Origin: Clostridiales bacterium
GTDB lineage: Bacteria > Bacillota > Clostridia > Oscillospirales > Oscillospiraceae
Length of the DNA: 6,427 bases
NCBI GenBank assembly: GCA_019421525.1
Contig: JAHZFC010000069.1
Coordinates: forward strand, 72 to 6,498
Direction: 5' to 3'
The notes under the pieces were generated by a model, which worked only from the letters and a program-made list of their open reading frames with translations, searched no databases and was not told where the DNA came from. The position numbers and the translations under genes were made by a program. Below, one piece after another: positions 1-5,944 of the stretch (within the stretch, counting starts at the first letter, position 1; each line of letters begins with the position of its first letter).

Positions 1-1
1 C

Positions 2-1759
2 CAGCTGGAAAAGCCGGAGCACAAGTATATCAAGCAGTACTTCGCCCAGGAGATGGACCCCATCCTCTCCCCCCAGATCGTGGACAGCCACCACCCCTTC
101 CCCCATCTGGTGAACAAGGTGGTCCATGTGGGCGCCCTGCTCCGGGACAAGCGGGGAGAGATGTTCGGCTTCATCCCTGTGCCCGCCTCCCTGCCCGATG
201 TGGTGTTCCTGCCCGGGGCCCAGGTGCGCTATGTCCGGACCGCCGAGATCCTCCTCGACCAGGTGGAACACATCTTCCGGGGCTATGAGGTGGTGGAAAA
301 GACCATCTTCTGCGTCACCCGCAATGCCGACATCACCCCCAACGACGAGGCCTTCGAGGTGGACGAGGACTTCCGCGCCCAGATGAAAAAGCTGCTGCGC
401 TCCCGCACCAAGCTGGCCCCCGTCCGGCTGGAGGTGAGCTCCGCCATCAGCAGCCGCTTCCAGAAATACTTCTGCCAGCGGCTGGACCTGACGGCCGCCC
501 AGGTGTATGTCACCGCCTCCCCCATGAAGATGGGGTACGTCTTCTCCCTGGCGGACAAGCTCACCCCCGCCCTGCGGGGAGAGCTGACCGATCCCCCCTT
601 CACCCCCCAGCCCCCTGCCGGGCTGGCGCCGGGGGAGAGCGTCATCCGCCAGGCGCTGCGCCGCGATGTGCTGCTGTCCTATCCCTATGAGACCATGGAG
701 CCCTTCCTCCACCTGCTCCGGGAGGCGGCGGACGACCCGGCGGTCATCTCCATCAAGATCACCATCTACCGCCTGGCCAAGCGGGCCAAGCTGGTGGAAT
801 ACCTGTGCAGCGCCGCGGAGAACGGCAAGGACGTCACCGTGATGATCGAGCTGCGGGCCCGGTTCGACGAGCAGAACAACATCGACTGGTCCCAGCAGCT
901 GGAGGAGGCGGGCTGCCGCATCCTCTACGGCTTCGACTCCTACAAGGTCCACTCCAAGGTGTGCCTCATCACCCGGAAGGACCGCAGCGGCGTGTCCTAC
1001 ATCACCCAGGTGGGCACCGGCAACTACAACGAAAAGACCGCCGGGCAGTACACCGACCTGTCCTACATCACCGCCGACCCCGCCATCGGCGCCGACGCGG
1101 TGGAGTTCTTCAAAAACCTGGCCATCGGCAACCTGGAGGGGGAGTACCGTCATCTGCTGGTGGCCCCCAACGCCATGAAGGACCGGATCCTGTCCCTCAT
1201 CGACCGGGAGATCGCCAAGGGCAGCCAGGGCTATATCTTCCTCAAGCTCAACTCCGTCACCGACCTGGAGCTCATCCGCAAGCTGCGGGACGCCTCCCAG
1301 GCCGGAGTACAGGTGGAGATGATCGTCCGCGGCATCTGCTGCCTGCTGCCCGGCGTGGCCGGGGAGACGGAGCACATCCACGTCACCAGCATCGTGGGCC
1401 GCTACCTGGAGCACGCCCGCATCTATCTCTTCGGCCGGGAGGGAGATGAGCTGCTCTTCATCTCCTCCGCCGACTTCATGACCCGAAACATGGAGCGCCG
1501 GGTGGAGGTGGCCTGTCCCATCCGCAGCCGGGAGGCCCAGGCCAAGATCCACCGGCTCATCGAGGTCCAGCAGATGGACAACACCAAGGCCCGGCGTATG
1601 CTCTCCGACGGGACCTATTCCGCCGTGCCCTCCCGCTCCGCCCCCATCAACTGTCACGATGTGCTCATGGCCGACGCGGTGGACCACGCCCCCGCGCCCC
1701 CCGCCAAGGGCAAGGGGACCTCGGTGCTTTCCCGGCTGCGTGCAAGATTCCGAAAATAG
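2..1759 (+). CDS. ppk1: Polyphosphate kinase 1 (5'-truncated by window edge)
   Basis: Polyphosphate kinase transfers the gamma-phosphate of ATP onto inorganic polyphosphate, reversibly, through a phosphohistidine; the enzyme is cytoplasmic or membrane-associated. The frame is open from the first bases, so the ATG at 53 is internal and the true start lies off the left edge. About 585 codons are visible against roughly 690-720 in the family, so about 105-120 N-terminal residues (the N domain) are missing. Seen: the start of the C1 catalytic domain (YPYETMEPF, nt 680 onward); the phosphorylated histidine in VHSKVCL (codon 950-952, matching E. coli His435); the GTGNYNEKTA and YTDLSYIT block; the second conserved histidine in YLEHARIY (codon 1412-1414, matching His592, with nearly the E. 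coli spacing of 154 versus 157 residues); and SADFMTRNMERRVEV near 1466-1510. The last 25 or so residues form a proline/alanine-rich linker and an arginine/lysine-rich tail beyond the conserved fold. Identification is firm. Confidence 0.96.
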   Translation, partial: QLEKPEHKYIKQYFAQEMDPILSPQIVDSHHPFPHLVNKVVHVGALLRDKRGEMFGFIPVPASLPDVVFLPGAQVRYVRTAEILLDQVEHIFRGYEVVEKTIFCVTRNADITPNDEAFEVDEDFRAQMKKLLRSRTKLAPVRLEVSSAISSRFQKYFCQRLDLTAAQVYVTASPMKMGYVFSLADKLTPALRGELTDPPFTPQPPAGLAPGESVIRQALRRDVLLSYPYETMEPFLHLLREAADDPAVISIKITIYRLAKRAKLVEYLCSAAENGKDVTVMIELRARFDEQNNIDWSQQLEEAGCRILYGFDSYKVHSKVCLITRKDRSGVSYITQVGTGNYNEKTAGQYTDLSYITADPAIGADAVEFFKNLAIGNLEGEYRHLLVAPNAMKDRILSLIDREIAKGSQGYIFLKLNSVTDLELIRKLRDASQAGVQVEMIVRGICCLLPGVAGETEHIHVTSIVGRYLEHARIYLFGREGDELLFISSADFMTRNMERRVEVACPIRSREAQAKIHRLIEVQQMDNTKARRMLSDGTYSAVPSRSAPINCHDVLMADAVDHAPAPPAKGKGTSVLSRLRARFRK

Positions 1760-1766
1760 GATGCCG

Positions 1767-1804
1767 CCCGCCCTCATCCCCATGGGGGCGGGATGATCTT
1801 TCTT
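1767..1804 (+). terminator. Probable terminator after ppk1
   Basis: Seven bases after the ppk1 stop, CCCGCCC (1767-1773) pairs perfectly with GGGCGGG (1786-1792) around a 12-base loop; an alternative register pairs CCCC (1778-1781) with GGGG (1784-1787). A T-rich but interrupted tract (1797-1804) follows, so intrinsic termination is plausible but may be weak. The tract overlaps the candidate -35 of the next gene. Confidence 0.5.
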
Positions 1805-1832
1805 GACGGGACGGCGGGGAAGGGTGTATCCT
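1803..1832 (+). promoter_or_regulatory. Candidate sigma-70/sigma-A promoter for the DUF362 gene
   Basis: TTGACG (1803-1808) matches the -35 consensus at five of six positions. TATCCT (1827-1832), 18 bases downstream, matches the -10 at four of six. It sits between the ppk1 hairpin and the next start codon, in locally A/T-richer DNA, which fits an independently transcribed gene. An alternative -10 (TGTAAT, 1832-1837) is a better hexamer but its 23-base spacing is too long. Inferred from consensus only. Confidence 0.4.
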
Positions 1833-1869
1833 GTAATGGAACTATATTGGAACAGGAGTGGAGAAACTT

Positions 1870-3000
1870 ATGGAAAAGGCGAAAGTCTATTTCACCGATT
1901 TTCGCACACAGGCCTTTGGCGACGGGCTGCCCACCAAGCTGAAAAAGCTCATCCGGGCCGCCGGCATCGGCCAGATCGATATGGACGGCAAATTCGTGGC
2001 CATCAAGCTGCATTTCGGCGAGCTGGGCAATATCAGCTACCTGCGGCCCAACTACGCCCGGGCGGTGGCGGACGTAGTCAAGGAGCTGGGAGGCAAGCCC
2101 TTCCTCACCGACTGCAACACCATGTATCCCGGCAGCCGGAAAAACGCGCTGGAGCACCTGGAGTGCGCCTGGCAAAACGGCTTCACCCCGCTGACGGTGG
2201 GCTGCCCCATCCTCATCGGCGACGGGCTGAAGGGCACGGACGACATCGCCGTCCCCGTGGCAGGGGGCGAGTACGTCAAGGAGGCCAAGATCGGCCGGGC
2301 CATCATGGACGCGGATGTGTTCATCAGCCTGACCCATTTCAAGGGCCATGAGATGACCGGCTTTGGCGGCGCCATCAAGAACATCGGCATGGGCTGCGGC
2401 TCCCGGGCGGGCAAGACCGAGCAGCACAGCAGCGGCAAGCCCAGCATCGACCCTGAGCTGTGCCGGGGCTGCCGCCGCTGCCAGCGGGAGTGCGCCAACG
2501 GCGGTCTGGTCTTTGACGAGGGCACCCGGAAAATGCACGTGGATCACGACCACTGCGTGGGCTGCGGCCGGTGTCTGGGCGCCTGCAACTTCGACGCCAT
2601 CTCCTTTGACGATGACAACGCCAACGAGGTGCTCAACTGCCGCATGGCCGAGTACACCAAAGCGGTGGTGGACGGCCGGCCCAGCTTCCATATCTCCCTG
2701 GTGGTGGACGTGTCACCCAACTGTGACTGCCACTGCGAGAATGACGCCCCCATCCTGCCGGACATCGGCATGTTCGCCTCCTTTGACCCACTGGCTCTGG
2801 ACCAGGCCTGTGTGGACGCCTGTCTGGCCGCCCAGCCCATGCCCCACAGCCAGCTGTCGGACAACCTGGCCAGGCCCGGCTTCCAGGACCACCACGACCA
2901 CTTCACCAACTCCAGCCCGGAGTCGGAGTGGCGCAGCTGCCTGGCCCACGCGGAGAAGATCGGCCTGGGCACCCGCCAGTACGAGCTGGTCCGCCTCTGA
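1870..3000 (+). CDS. DUF362 domain protein with two 4Fe-4S ferredoxin motifs
   Basis: The protein is a 376-residue member of the DUF362 family, widespread in anaerobes. The family is thought to act in redox or iron-sulfur chemistry, but its exact reaction is not established. Seen: an N-terminal DUF362 region (VYFTDFR, then VAIKLHFGE, about residues 30-40; HFKGHEMTGFGGAIKN; NIGMGCGSRAGK), followed by two ferredoxin-type cysteine sets, C198-x2-C-x2-C-x3-C208 (nt 2461 onward) and C229-x2-C-x2-C-x3-C239 (nt 2554 onward), each able to bind a 4Fe-4S cluster. The C-terminal DUF362 half contains a CDCHC triplet (Cys285/287/289) and FDPLALDQAC. No signal peptide or membrane segment is seen, so it is probably cytoplasmic. 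The start is ATG 1870, preceded by AGGAGTGGAG (1854-1863). A GTG at 1858 is in frame but overlaps that Shine-Dalgarno, so it is less likely. The gene converges on pgsA. Family assignment is confident; function is unknown. Confidence 0.92.
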   Translation: MEKAKVYFTDFRTQAFGDGLPTKLKKLIRAAGIGQIDMDGKFVAIKLHFGELGNISYLRPNYARAVADVVKELGGKPFLTDCNTMYPGSRKNALEHLECAWQNGFTPLTVGCPILIGDGLKGTDDIAVPVAGGEYVKEAKIGRAIMDADVFISLTHFKGHEMTGFGGAIKNIGMGCGSRAGKTEQHSSGKPSIDPELCRGCRRCQRECANGGLVFDEGTRKMHVDHDHCVGCGRCLGACNFDAISFDDDNANEVLNCRMAEYTKAVVDGRPSFHISLVVDVSPNCDCHCENDAPILPDIGMFASFDPLALDQACVDACLAAQPMPHSQLSDNLARPGFQDHHDHFTNSSPESEWRSCLAHAEKIGLGTRQYELVRL

Positions 3001-3007
3001 GCGCATG

Positions 3008-3035
3008 AAAAAAGGCTCCCCTCTTGGGGAGCCTT
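3008..3035 (-). terminator. Intrinsic terminator (left half-site), serving the minus-strand operon
   Basis: The arms AAGGCTCCCC (3012-3021) and GGGGAGCCTT (3026-3035) form a perfect 10-bp stem with loop TCTT. Six A residues at 3008-3013 give a T6 tract when read on the minus strand, so this copy is a good terminator for transcription coming from pgsA. On the plus strand it is followed by TTGAGAC, which is a poor U-tract. It starts only a few bases after the DUF362 stop codon. Confidence 0.75.
3012..3035. repeat. 24-bp direct repeat, copy 1 (palindromic hairpin)
   Basis: This copy is identical over 24 bases to 3259-3282 and in the same orientation. The TCTT loop reads TCTT in both copies, not AAGA in one of them. 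Identity ends sharply at both sides (3011 A versus 3258 G; 3036 G versus 3283 T). The repeat flanks the structured segment at 3036-3258. Confidence 0.9.
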
Positions 3036-3258
3036 GAGACTGTCGAAAAAGTATTTTCGACAGTCTTTCGCCGGGGACAAAGCCCCATCCCCGGCGAAAA
3101 CGGCCCGCGGCAGCGCACTCACCGTCCGCTAAATGCGGACAGTTCGCACGTTTGCGGGCCGAGAAGTGTTTTCGCCCACGTACACGCCGCGGCCGAAAAC
3201 AGATTTCATTTTTTCGCGCCTACGGGCGCGAACTCTGCGAGGCTTTTTCGACAAGCTG
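3036..3258. mobile_element. Putative MITE-like or REP-like structured element, no coding capacity
   Basis: About 223 bp lies between two exact 24-bp direct repeats. Seen: TGTCGAAAAAG (3041-3051) and its exact inverse CTTTTTCGACA (3243-3253), each about five bases from an end, like terminal inverted repeats. Inside are successive perfect hairpins: 13 bp at 3037-3049/3054-3066, 12 bp at 3066-3077/3088-3099, 8 bp at 3101-3108/3154-3161 enclosing a 6-bp hairpin at 3124-3129/3135-3140, 7 bp at 3168-3174/3194-3200, and 8 bp at 3213-3220/3225-3232. No reading frame here resembles a protein. The simplest inference is a small non-autonomous element that inserted into a terminator and duplicated it. 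Alternatives are a repeated 3' UTR structure unrelated to transposition, or two separate terminators around a structured spacer. No transposase is in the window. Confidence 0.45.
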
Positions 3259-3282
3259 AAGGCTCCCCTCTTGGGGAGCCTT
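3259..3282. repeat. 24-bp direct repeat, copy 2 (palindromic hairpin)
   Basis: Exact second copy of the 3012-3035 hairpin sequence, same orientation, with starts 247 bases apart. It closes the right side of the 3036-3258 element and is immediately followed by a T tract. Confidence 0.9.
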
Positions 3283-3286
3283 TTTT
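3259..3286 (+). terminator. Intrinsic terminator (right half-site), serving the DUF362 transcript
   Basis: This is the same 10-bp stem and TCTT loop as at 3012-3035, here followed on the plus strand by six T residues (3281-3286), a classical intrinsic terminator for plus-strand transcription. Read on the minus strand it is followed by TTCAGCTTG and should terminate poorly. It lies six bases beyond the pgsA stop codon. Confidence 0.8.
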
Positions 3287-3292
3287 CGTGCC

Positions 3293-3817
3293 TCACTTGT
3301 TCCAGTTGAGCACGTCCTTGTTTTTCACGAAATACTCCACCCCGGAGTACAGGGTGGTCACCGCGATCACCGCCACGCAGATCCAGTCCACCGCCGGGGG
3401 GACGGGCAGGTGCATGATGCACAGGCACACCATGGTGGAAAAGGTCTTGACCTTCCCCGACCAGGCCGCGGCGATCACCCGGCCGTTGTCCACCGCCACA
3501 AGCCGCAGGCCGGACACGGCAAACTCCCTGGCCACCACGATGACCAGGGCCCAGGCGGGCAGGCGCCCCACCTGGCAGAACCACAGCATGGAGGCCAGCA
3601 CCAGCACCTTGTCCGCCAGGGGGTCCATGAACTTGCCGAAATCAGTGGTCTGGTCATAATGGCGGGCGATGTAGCCGTCCACAAAGTCGGTGAGGCTGGC
3701 GATGATAAAGATGGCCAGGGCCACATATGTCGCGCCGGGAAAGCCCCAGTACAGCACGATCAGGTACACCGGGATGAGGGCCACCCGCAGCATGGTCAGC
3801 TTGTTGGCTGTGTTCAT
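3293..3817 (-). CDS. pgsA: CDP-diacylglycerol-glycerol-3-phosphate 3-phosphatidyltransferase
   Basis: Integral membrane enzyme that joins CDP-diacylglycerol and sn-glycerol 3-phosphate to give phosphatidylglycerophosphate and CMP, the committed step to phosphatidylglycerol and cardiolipin. The 174 residues are a normal length (E. coli PgsA is about 182). Seen: the complete CDP-alcohol phosphatidyltransferase signature, D44-x2-D47-G48-x2-A51-R52-x8-G61-x3-D65-x3-D69, with FMDPLADK following. Hydrophobic segments lie at about residues 8-27, 31-43, 71-82, 87-97, 125-138 and 143-163. The family-typical GKVKT stretch is at 121-125. The start is the ATG at 3817, preceded by GGAGGA (3830-3825) with 7-base spacing. 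The upstream HD gene's TAA stop abuts this ATG with no gap, so translational coupling is likely. It is the last gene of the rimO operon. Confidence 0.95.
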   Translation of the reverse strand: MNTANKLTMLRVALIPVYLIVLYWGFPGATYVALAIFIIASLTDFVDGYIARHYDQTTDFGKFMDPLADKVLVLASMLWFCQVGRLPAWALVIVVAREFAVSGLRLVAVDNGRVIAAAWSGKVKTFSTMVCLCIMHLPVPPAVDWICVAVIAVTTLYSGVEYFVKNKDVLNWNK

Positions 3818-4480
3818 TTACAGTTCCTCCATTCCTTCCGGCAGACAGCCGGCCTTCATCTGTGCCAGCAGCCGCTCAAAGAACGTTTTCTGAAAGGCCG
3901 CCTTCTCCCGCCACAGGGCGGTGGCCGCGGGGGTGGCCAGCTCCATCCGCTCCAGCTCCTCCAGCCGGGGCAGCAGTCCGCCCAGCCAGTCCAGCCGCTC
4001 TGTCAGCGGCAGGTCATAAAACTGTCTGAAGCGCAGGGTGTCATAGATGCGGAACACGTCGAAGCGGTCGATGTTGTCCGCATCCCCCACCGTCTGGGTG
4101 AATGGGGTGAGACGGCCGGCAAAGTCCGCCTTGTCGTCCACATGGATGGCGATGGCGTAGCAGATGTCCTCCACCGCCTGGCCGTCCAGCCCCAGCGTGG
4201 CCAGGAAGGGCCGGGCGATGCGGGCGCCATCCCGGCCGTGGTCGTTCCAGTTATAGTCCGCCGGGAAGTCCATCCCGTAGGCCACGTCGTGGAGCAGGCA
4301 GGCGATGGCCATGTGCTCCTCATCCATCCCCTCGGCCCGGGCGATCTGCGCCCCGATCCGGGCCACCCGGATCGAGTGCTCCAGCCGGTAGGCCCCGTCC
4401 GCGGGGTGCTCCCTGAAATATCGGCACCCGCCCAGCCGCTCCTTCAAAAAGGACAGCGTCTTTTGCTCCCGGTCCGTCAT
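3818..4480 (-). CDS. HD-domain protein, probable metal-dependent phosphohydrolase
   Basis: This is a 220-residue cytoplasmic protein with an HD-superfamily metal site. Seen: His35 in RLEHSIRVA, the His64-Asp65 doublet in CLLHDVAYG, His81 in NDHGRDGA, His113 in AIHVDD, and Asp133/135 in GDADNIDRFDV. This is the H...HD...H...H...D order of metal-dependent phosphohydrolases acting on nucleotides or phospho-signals. The rest is charged and helical, with no signal peptide or membrane segment. No synthetase, GGDEF, GYP-type extension or other partner domain is visible, so the substrate cannot be named. The ATG at 4480 lies 2 bases after the rimO stop, and its GAGGA ribosome binding site (4491-4487) is inside the rimO 3' end; its own TAA touches the pgsA ATG. 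It is therefore co-transcribed and probably translationally coupled on both sides. HD-fold membership is confident; the biological role is unknown. Confidence 0.88.
   Translation of the reverse strand: MTDREQKTLSFLKERLGGCRYFREHPADGAYRLEHSIRVARIGAQIARAEGMDEEHMAIACLLHDVAYGMDFPADYNWNDHGRDGARIARPFLATLGLDGQAVEDICYAIAIHVDDKADFAGRLTPFTQTVGDADNIDRFDVFRIYDTLRFRQFYDLPLTERLDWLGGLLPRLEELERMELATPAATALWREKAAFQKTFFERLLAQMKAGCLPEGMEEL
3825..3830 (-). promoter_or_regulatory. Shine-Dalgarno of pgsA, embedded in the HD gene
   Basis: On the minus strand GGAGGA lies 7 bases before the pgsA ATG and inside the last codons of the upstream HD gene. It supports ATG 3817 as the start and links translation of the two genes. 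Confidence 0.8.
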
Positions 4481-4482
4481 CG

Positions 4483-5811
4483 TCAGTCCTCGATCTCGCC
4501 GGTCAGGTCGCCGTCGGACACGCCGGTGATGCGCACCCAGACGAACTCCCCGGCGGGGATGAGCCCTGCGGCGGTGAACAGCACCCGGCCGTCGATGTCC
4601 ACCGAGTCGGCGCAGGTCCGGCCCACATAGCAGCCCTCGTTCTGGTCAAAGCCCTCGCACAGCACCTCCATGCAGGTGCCCAGCCGCTGCTCGTTGTACT
4701 CGTCCATGATCCGGGACTGGAGGTCCACCACCAGCTCCACCCGGCGCTGGGCCACCTCCGGATCCACCTGGTCGTCCATGGCGGCGGCCAGGGTGCCCTC
4801 CTCCGGGGAGAACTGGAACACCCCCACCCGCTGGAGCTTCTGCTCTCTCAAAAACTCGCACAGCTCCTCGAACTCCGCCTCCCCTTCCCCGGGCAGGCCG
4901 CAGATCAGGGAGGTGCGGATCACCACGTCGGGCATGGCGGAGCGGAGCTTGCCGAACAGCTCCACCAGCTCCGCCTTGGTGTTCCGGCGGCGCATGGCCT
5001 TGAGGATGCCGTCGTTGGCGTGCTGGATCGGGATGTCCAGATAGTGGACGATCTTCTTCTCATGGGCGATGACATCGATGAGCTCGTCGGTGACCGCCTC
5101 GGGGTACAGGTAGTGCAGCCGGATCCAGTGGAAGGGCAGCTTGCACAGCTCGCGGAGCAGCCCGGCCAGGCTGGTGCCGTCCTTCCGGTCCCAGCCGTAC
5201 CGGGTGATGTCCTGGGCGATGACGATGAGCTCCTTCACTCCCCGCCTGGCCAGCCCCTGGGCCTCGGAGAGCAGGGCGTCCATGGAGCGGCTGCGGTACC
5301 TGCCCCGGAGCCGGGGGATGACACAGAAGGCACAGCCGTTGCTGCACCCCTCGGCGATCTTCAGATAGGCGGTGTAGGGCGGGGTGGTCACCATCCGCTC
5401 CCCGTCCTCATAGGTCCGGTCGATGGCCCCGAAGTGCTCCGCCCGCTCCCCTGCCATGAGCTCACGGACTGCGGCCACCACGTCAGTGTAGCTGCCGGTG
5501 CCCAGCATGCCGTCCACCTCGGGCAGCTCCTCCCGGATGCCGTCGGGATACCGCTGGCTGAGGCAGCCGGTGACCAGCAGCTTCTTCAGTCGTCCCTGCT
5601 TTTTCAGCTCCCCCAGCTCCAGGATGTGGTCGATGGCCTCGCTCTTGGCCGACTCGATAAAGCCGCAGGTGTTGAGCACCGCCACATCCGCCCCATCCGG
5701 GTCCCCTGTGACGGTAAAGCCGGCGTCCCGGCACAGGGCCATCATCTGCTCGGCGTTCACCAGGTTCTTGGCGCAGCCCAGGGAGATGAAGGCCACTTTA
5801 TATCGATCCAA
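4483..5811 (-). CDS. rimO: Ribosomal protein S12 methylthiotransferase RimO
   Basis: Radical-SAM enzyme that methylthiolates the beta-carbon of a conserved aspartate of ribosomal protein S12. The length of 442 residues is typical. Seen: an N-terminal MTTase domain with the three cluster cysteines, Cys13 in SLGCAKN (the RimO-type motif that separates it from MiaB), Cys49 in NTCGFI and Cys83 in TGCLSQRY; the radical-SAM motif Cys156-x3-Cys160-x2-Cys163 in EGCSNGCAFC; RLRGRYRSR; LDIPIQH; and RTSLICGLPGE. A C-terminal TRAM domain runs from about residue 375 to the end. The start codon is TTG at 5811: there is no ATG between it and SLGCAKN, and a very strong Shine-Dalgarno sits 8 bases upstream. 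It is the first gene of the operon rimO, HD hydrolase, pgsA; rimO next to pgsA is common in Firmicutes. No convincing promoter was found. Confidence 0.97.
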   Translation of the reverse strand: MDRYKVAFISLGCAKNLVNAEQMMALCRDAGFTVTGDPDGADVAVLNTCGFIESAKSEAIDHILELGELKKQGRLKKLLVTGCLSQRYPDGIREELPEVDGMLGTGSYTDVVAAVRELMAGERAEHFGAIDRTYEDGERMVTTPPYTAYLKIAEGCSNGCAFCVIPRLRGRYRSRSMDALLSEAQGLARRGVKELIVIAQDITRYGWDRKDGTSLAGLLRELCKLPFHWIRLHYLYPEAVTDELIDVIAHEKKIVHYLDIPIQHANDGILKAMRRRNTKAELVELFGKLRSAMPDVVIRTSLICGLPGEGEAEFEELCEFLREQKLQRVGVFQFSPEEGTLAAAMDDQVDPEVAQRRVELVVDLQSRIMDEYNEQRLGTCMEVLCEGFDQNEGCYVGRTCADSVDIDGRVLFTAAGLIPAGEFVWVRITGVSDGDLTGEIED

Positions 5812-5819
5812 CTCTACTT

Positions 5820-5827
5820 CCTCCTTT
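5820..5827 (-). promoter_or_regulatory. Strong Shine-Dalgarno that fixes the TTG start of rimO
   Basis: AAAGGAGG on the minus strand, a near-perfect anti-16S match, is followed by 8 bases and then TTG (5811). No other in-frame start has comparable support, so the site decides an unusual start codon. Confidence 0.85.
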
Positions 5828-5853
5828 GCAGGGCCCGCTGCCCCTGCCTCATT

Positions 5854-5911
5854 TCAAGGACCGCGTCCTTGACCGGTCCTCCAAAGGCTTCGCCTTTGGG
5901 ATCCTATTTTT
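5854..5911 (+). repeat. Paired short palindromes with trailing T tract upstream of rimO
   Basis: Two hairpins lie close together: TCAAGGA (5854-5860) with TCCTTGA (5866-5872), and CCAAAGGC (5881-5888) with GCCTTTGG (5892-5899). On the plus strand the second is followed by ATCCTATTTTT (to 5911), which resembles an intrinsic terminator pointing away from rimO. No plus-strand gene ends here, so it could stop antisense transcription, be a repeat, or fold in the rimO 5' leader when read on the minus strand. Confidence 0.45.
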
Positions 5912-5944
5912 CCCGACCCCATTTCTTTTGACAGCGCCAGCAAG

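Noticed and set aside
1858..1869. GTG at 1858 as the start of the DUF362 protein
   Set aside because: It overlaps the AGGAG ribosome binding site and leaves no spacing; ATG 1870 fits both the site and the usual family N-terminus.
1774..2691. 305-codon minus-strand open frame
   Set aside because: Antisense to the DUF362 gene, which has complete ferredoxin motifs; Ala/Val/His-rich translation is typical of a shadow frame.
3012..3282. CRISPR-like repeat-spacer arrangement
   Set aside because: Only two repeat copies, each a palindromic terminator hairpin, separated by about 220 bases of structured DNA; no array and no cas genes.
3024..3659. 211-codon plus-strand frame crossing the hairpin element
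   Set aside because: It runs through terminator hairpins and antisense into pgsA, and the translation shows no domain.
3410..4630. 406-codon plus-strand open frame
   Set aside because: It is antisense to pgsA and the HD gene, whose motifs are clear; its His/Gln/Gly-rich composition is the usual shadow of a G+C-rich gene.
5020..5931. 303-codon plus-strand open frame
   Set aside because: Antisense shadow of rimO with low-complexity composition and no recognisable motif.
5928..5933. Perfect TTGACA -35 hexamer on the plus strand
   Set aside because: At 16-18 bases downstream there is only G+C-rich sequence with no -10 resemblance, and no gene follows in this orientation.
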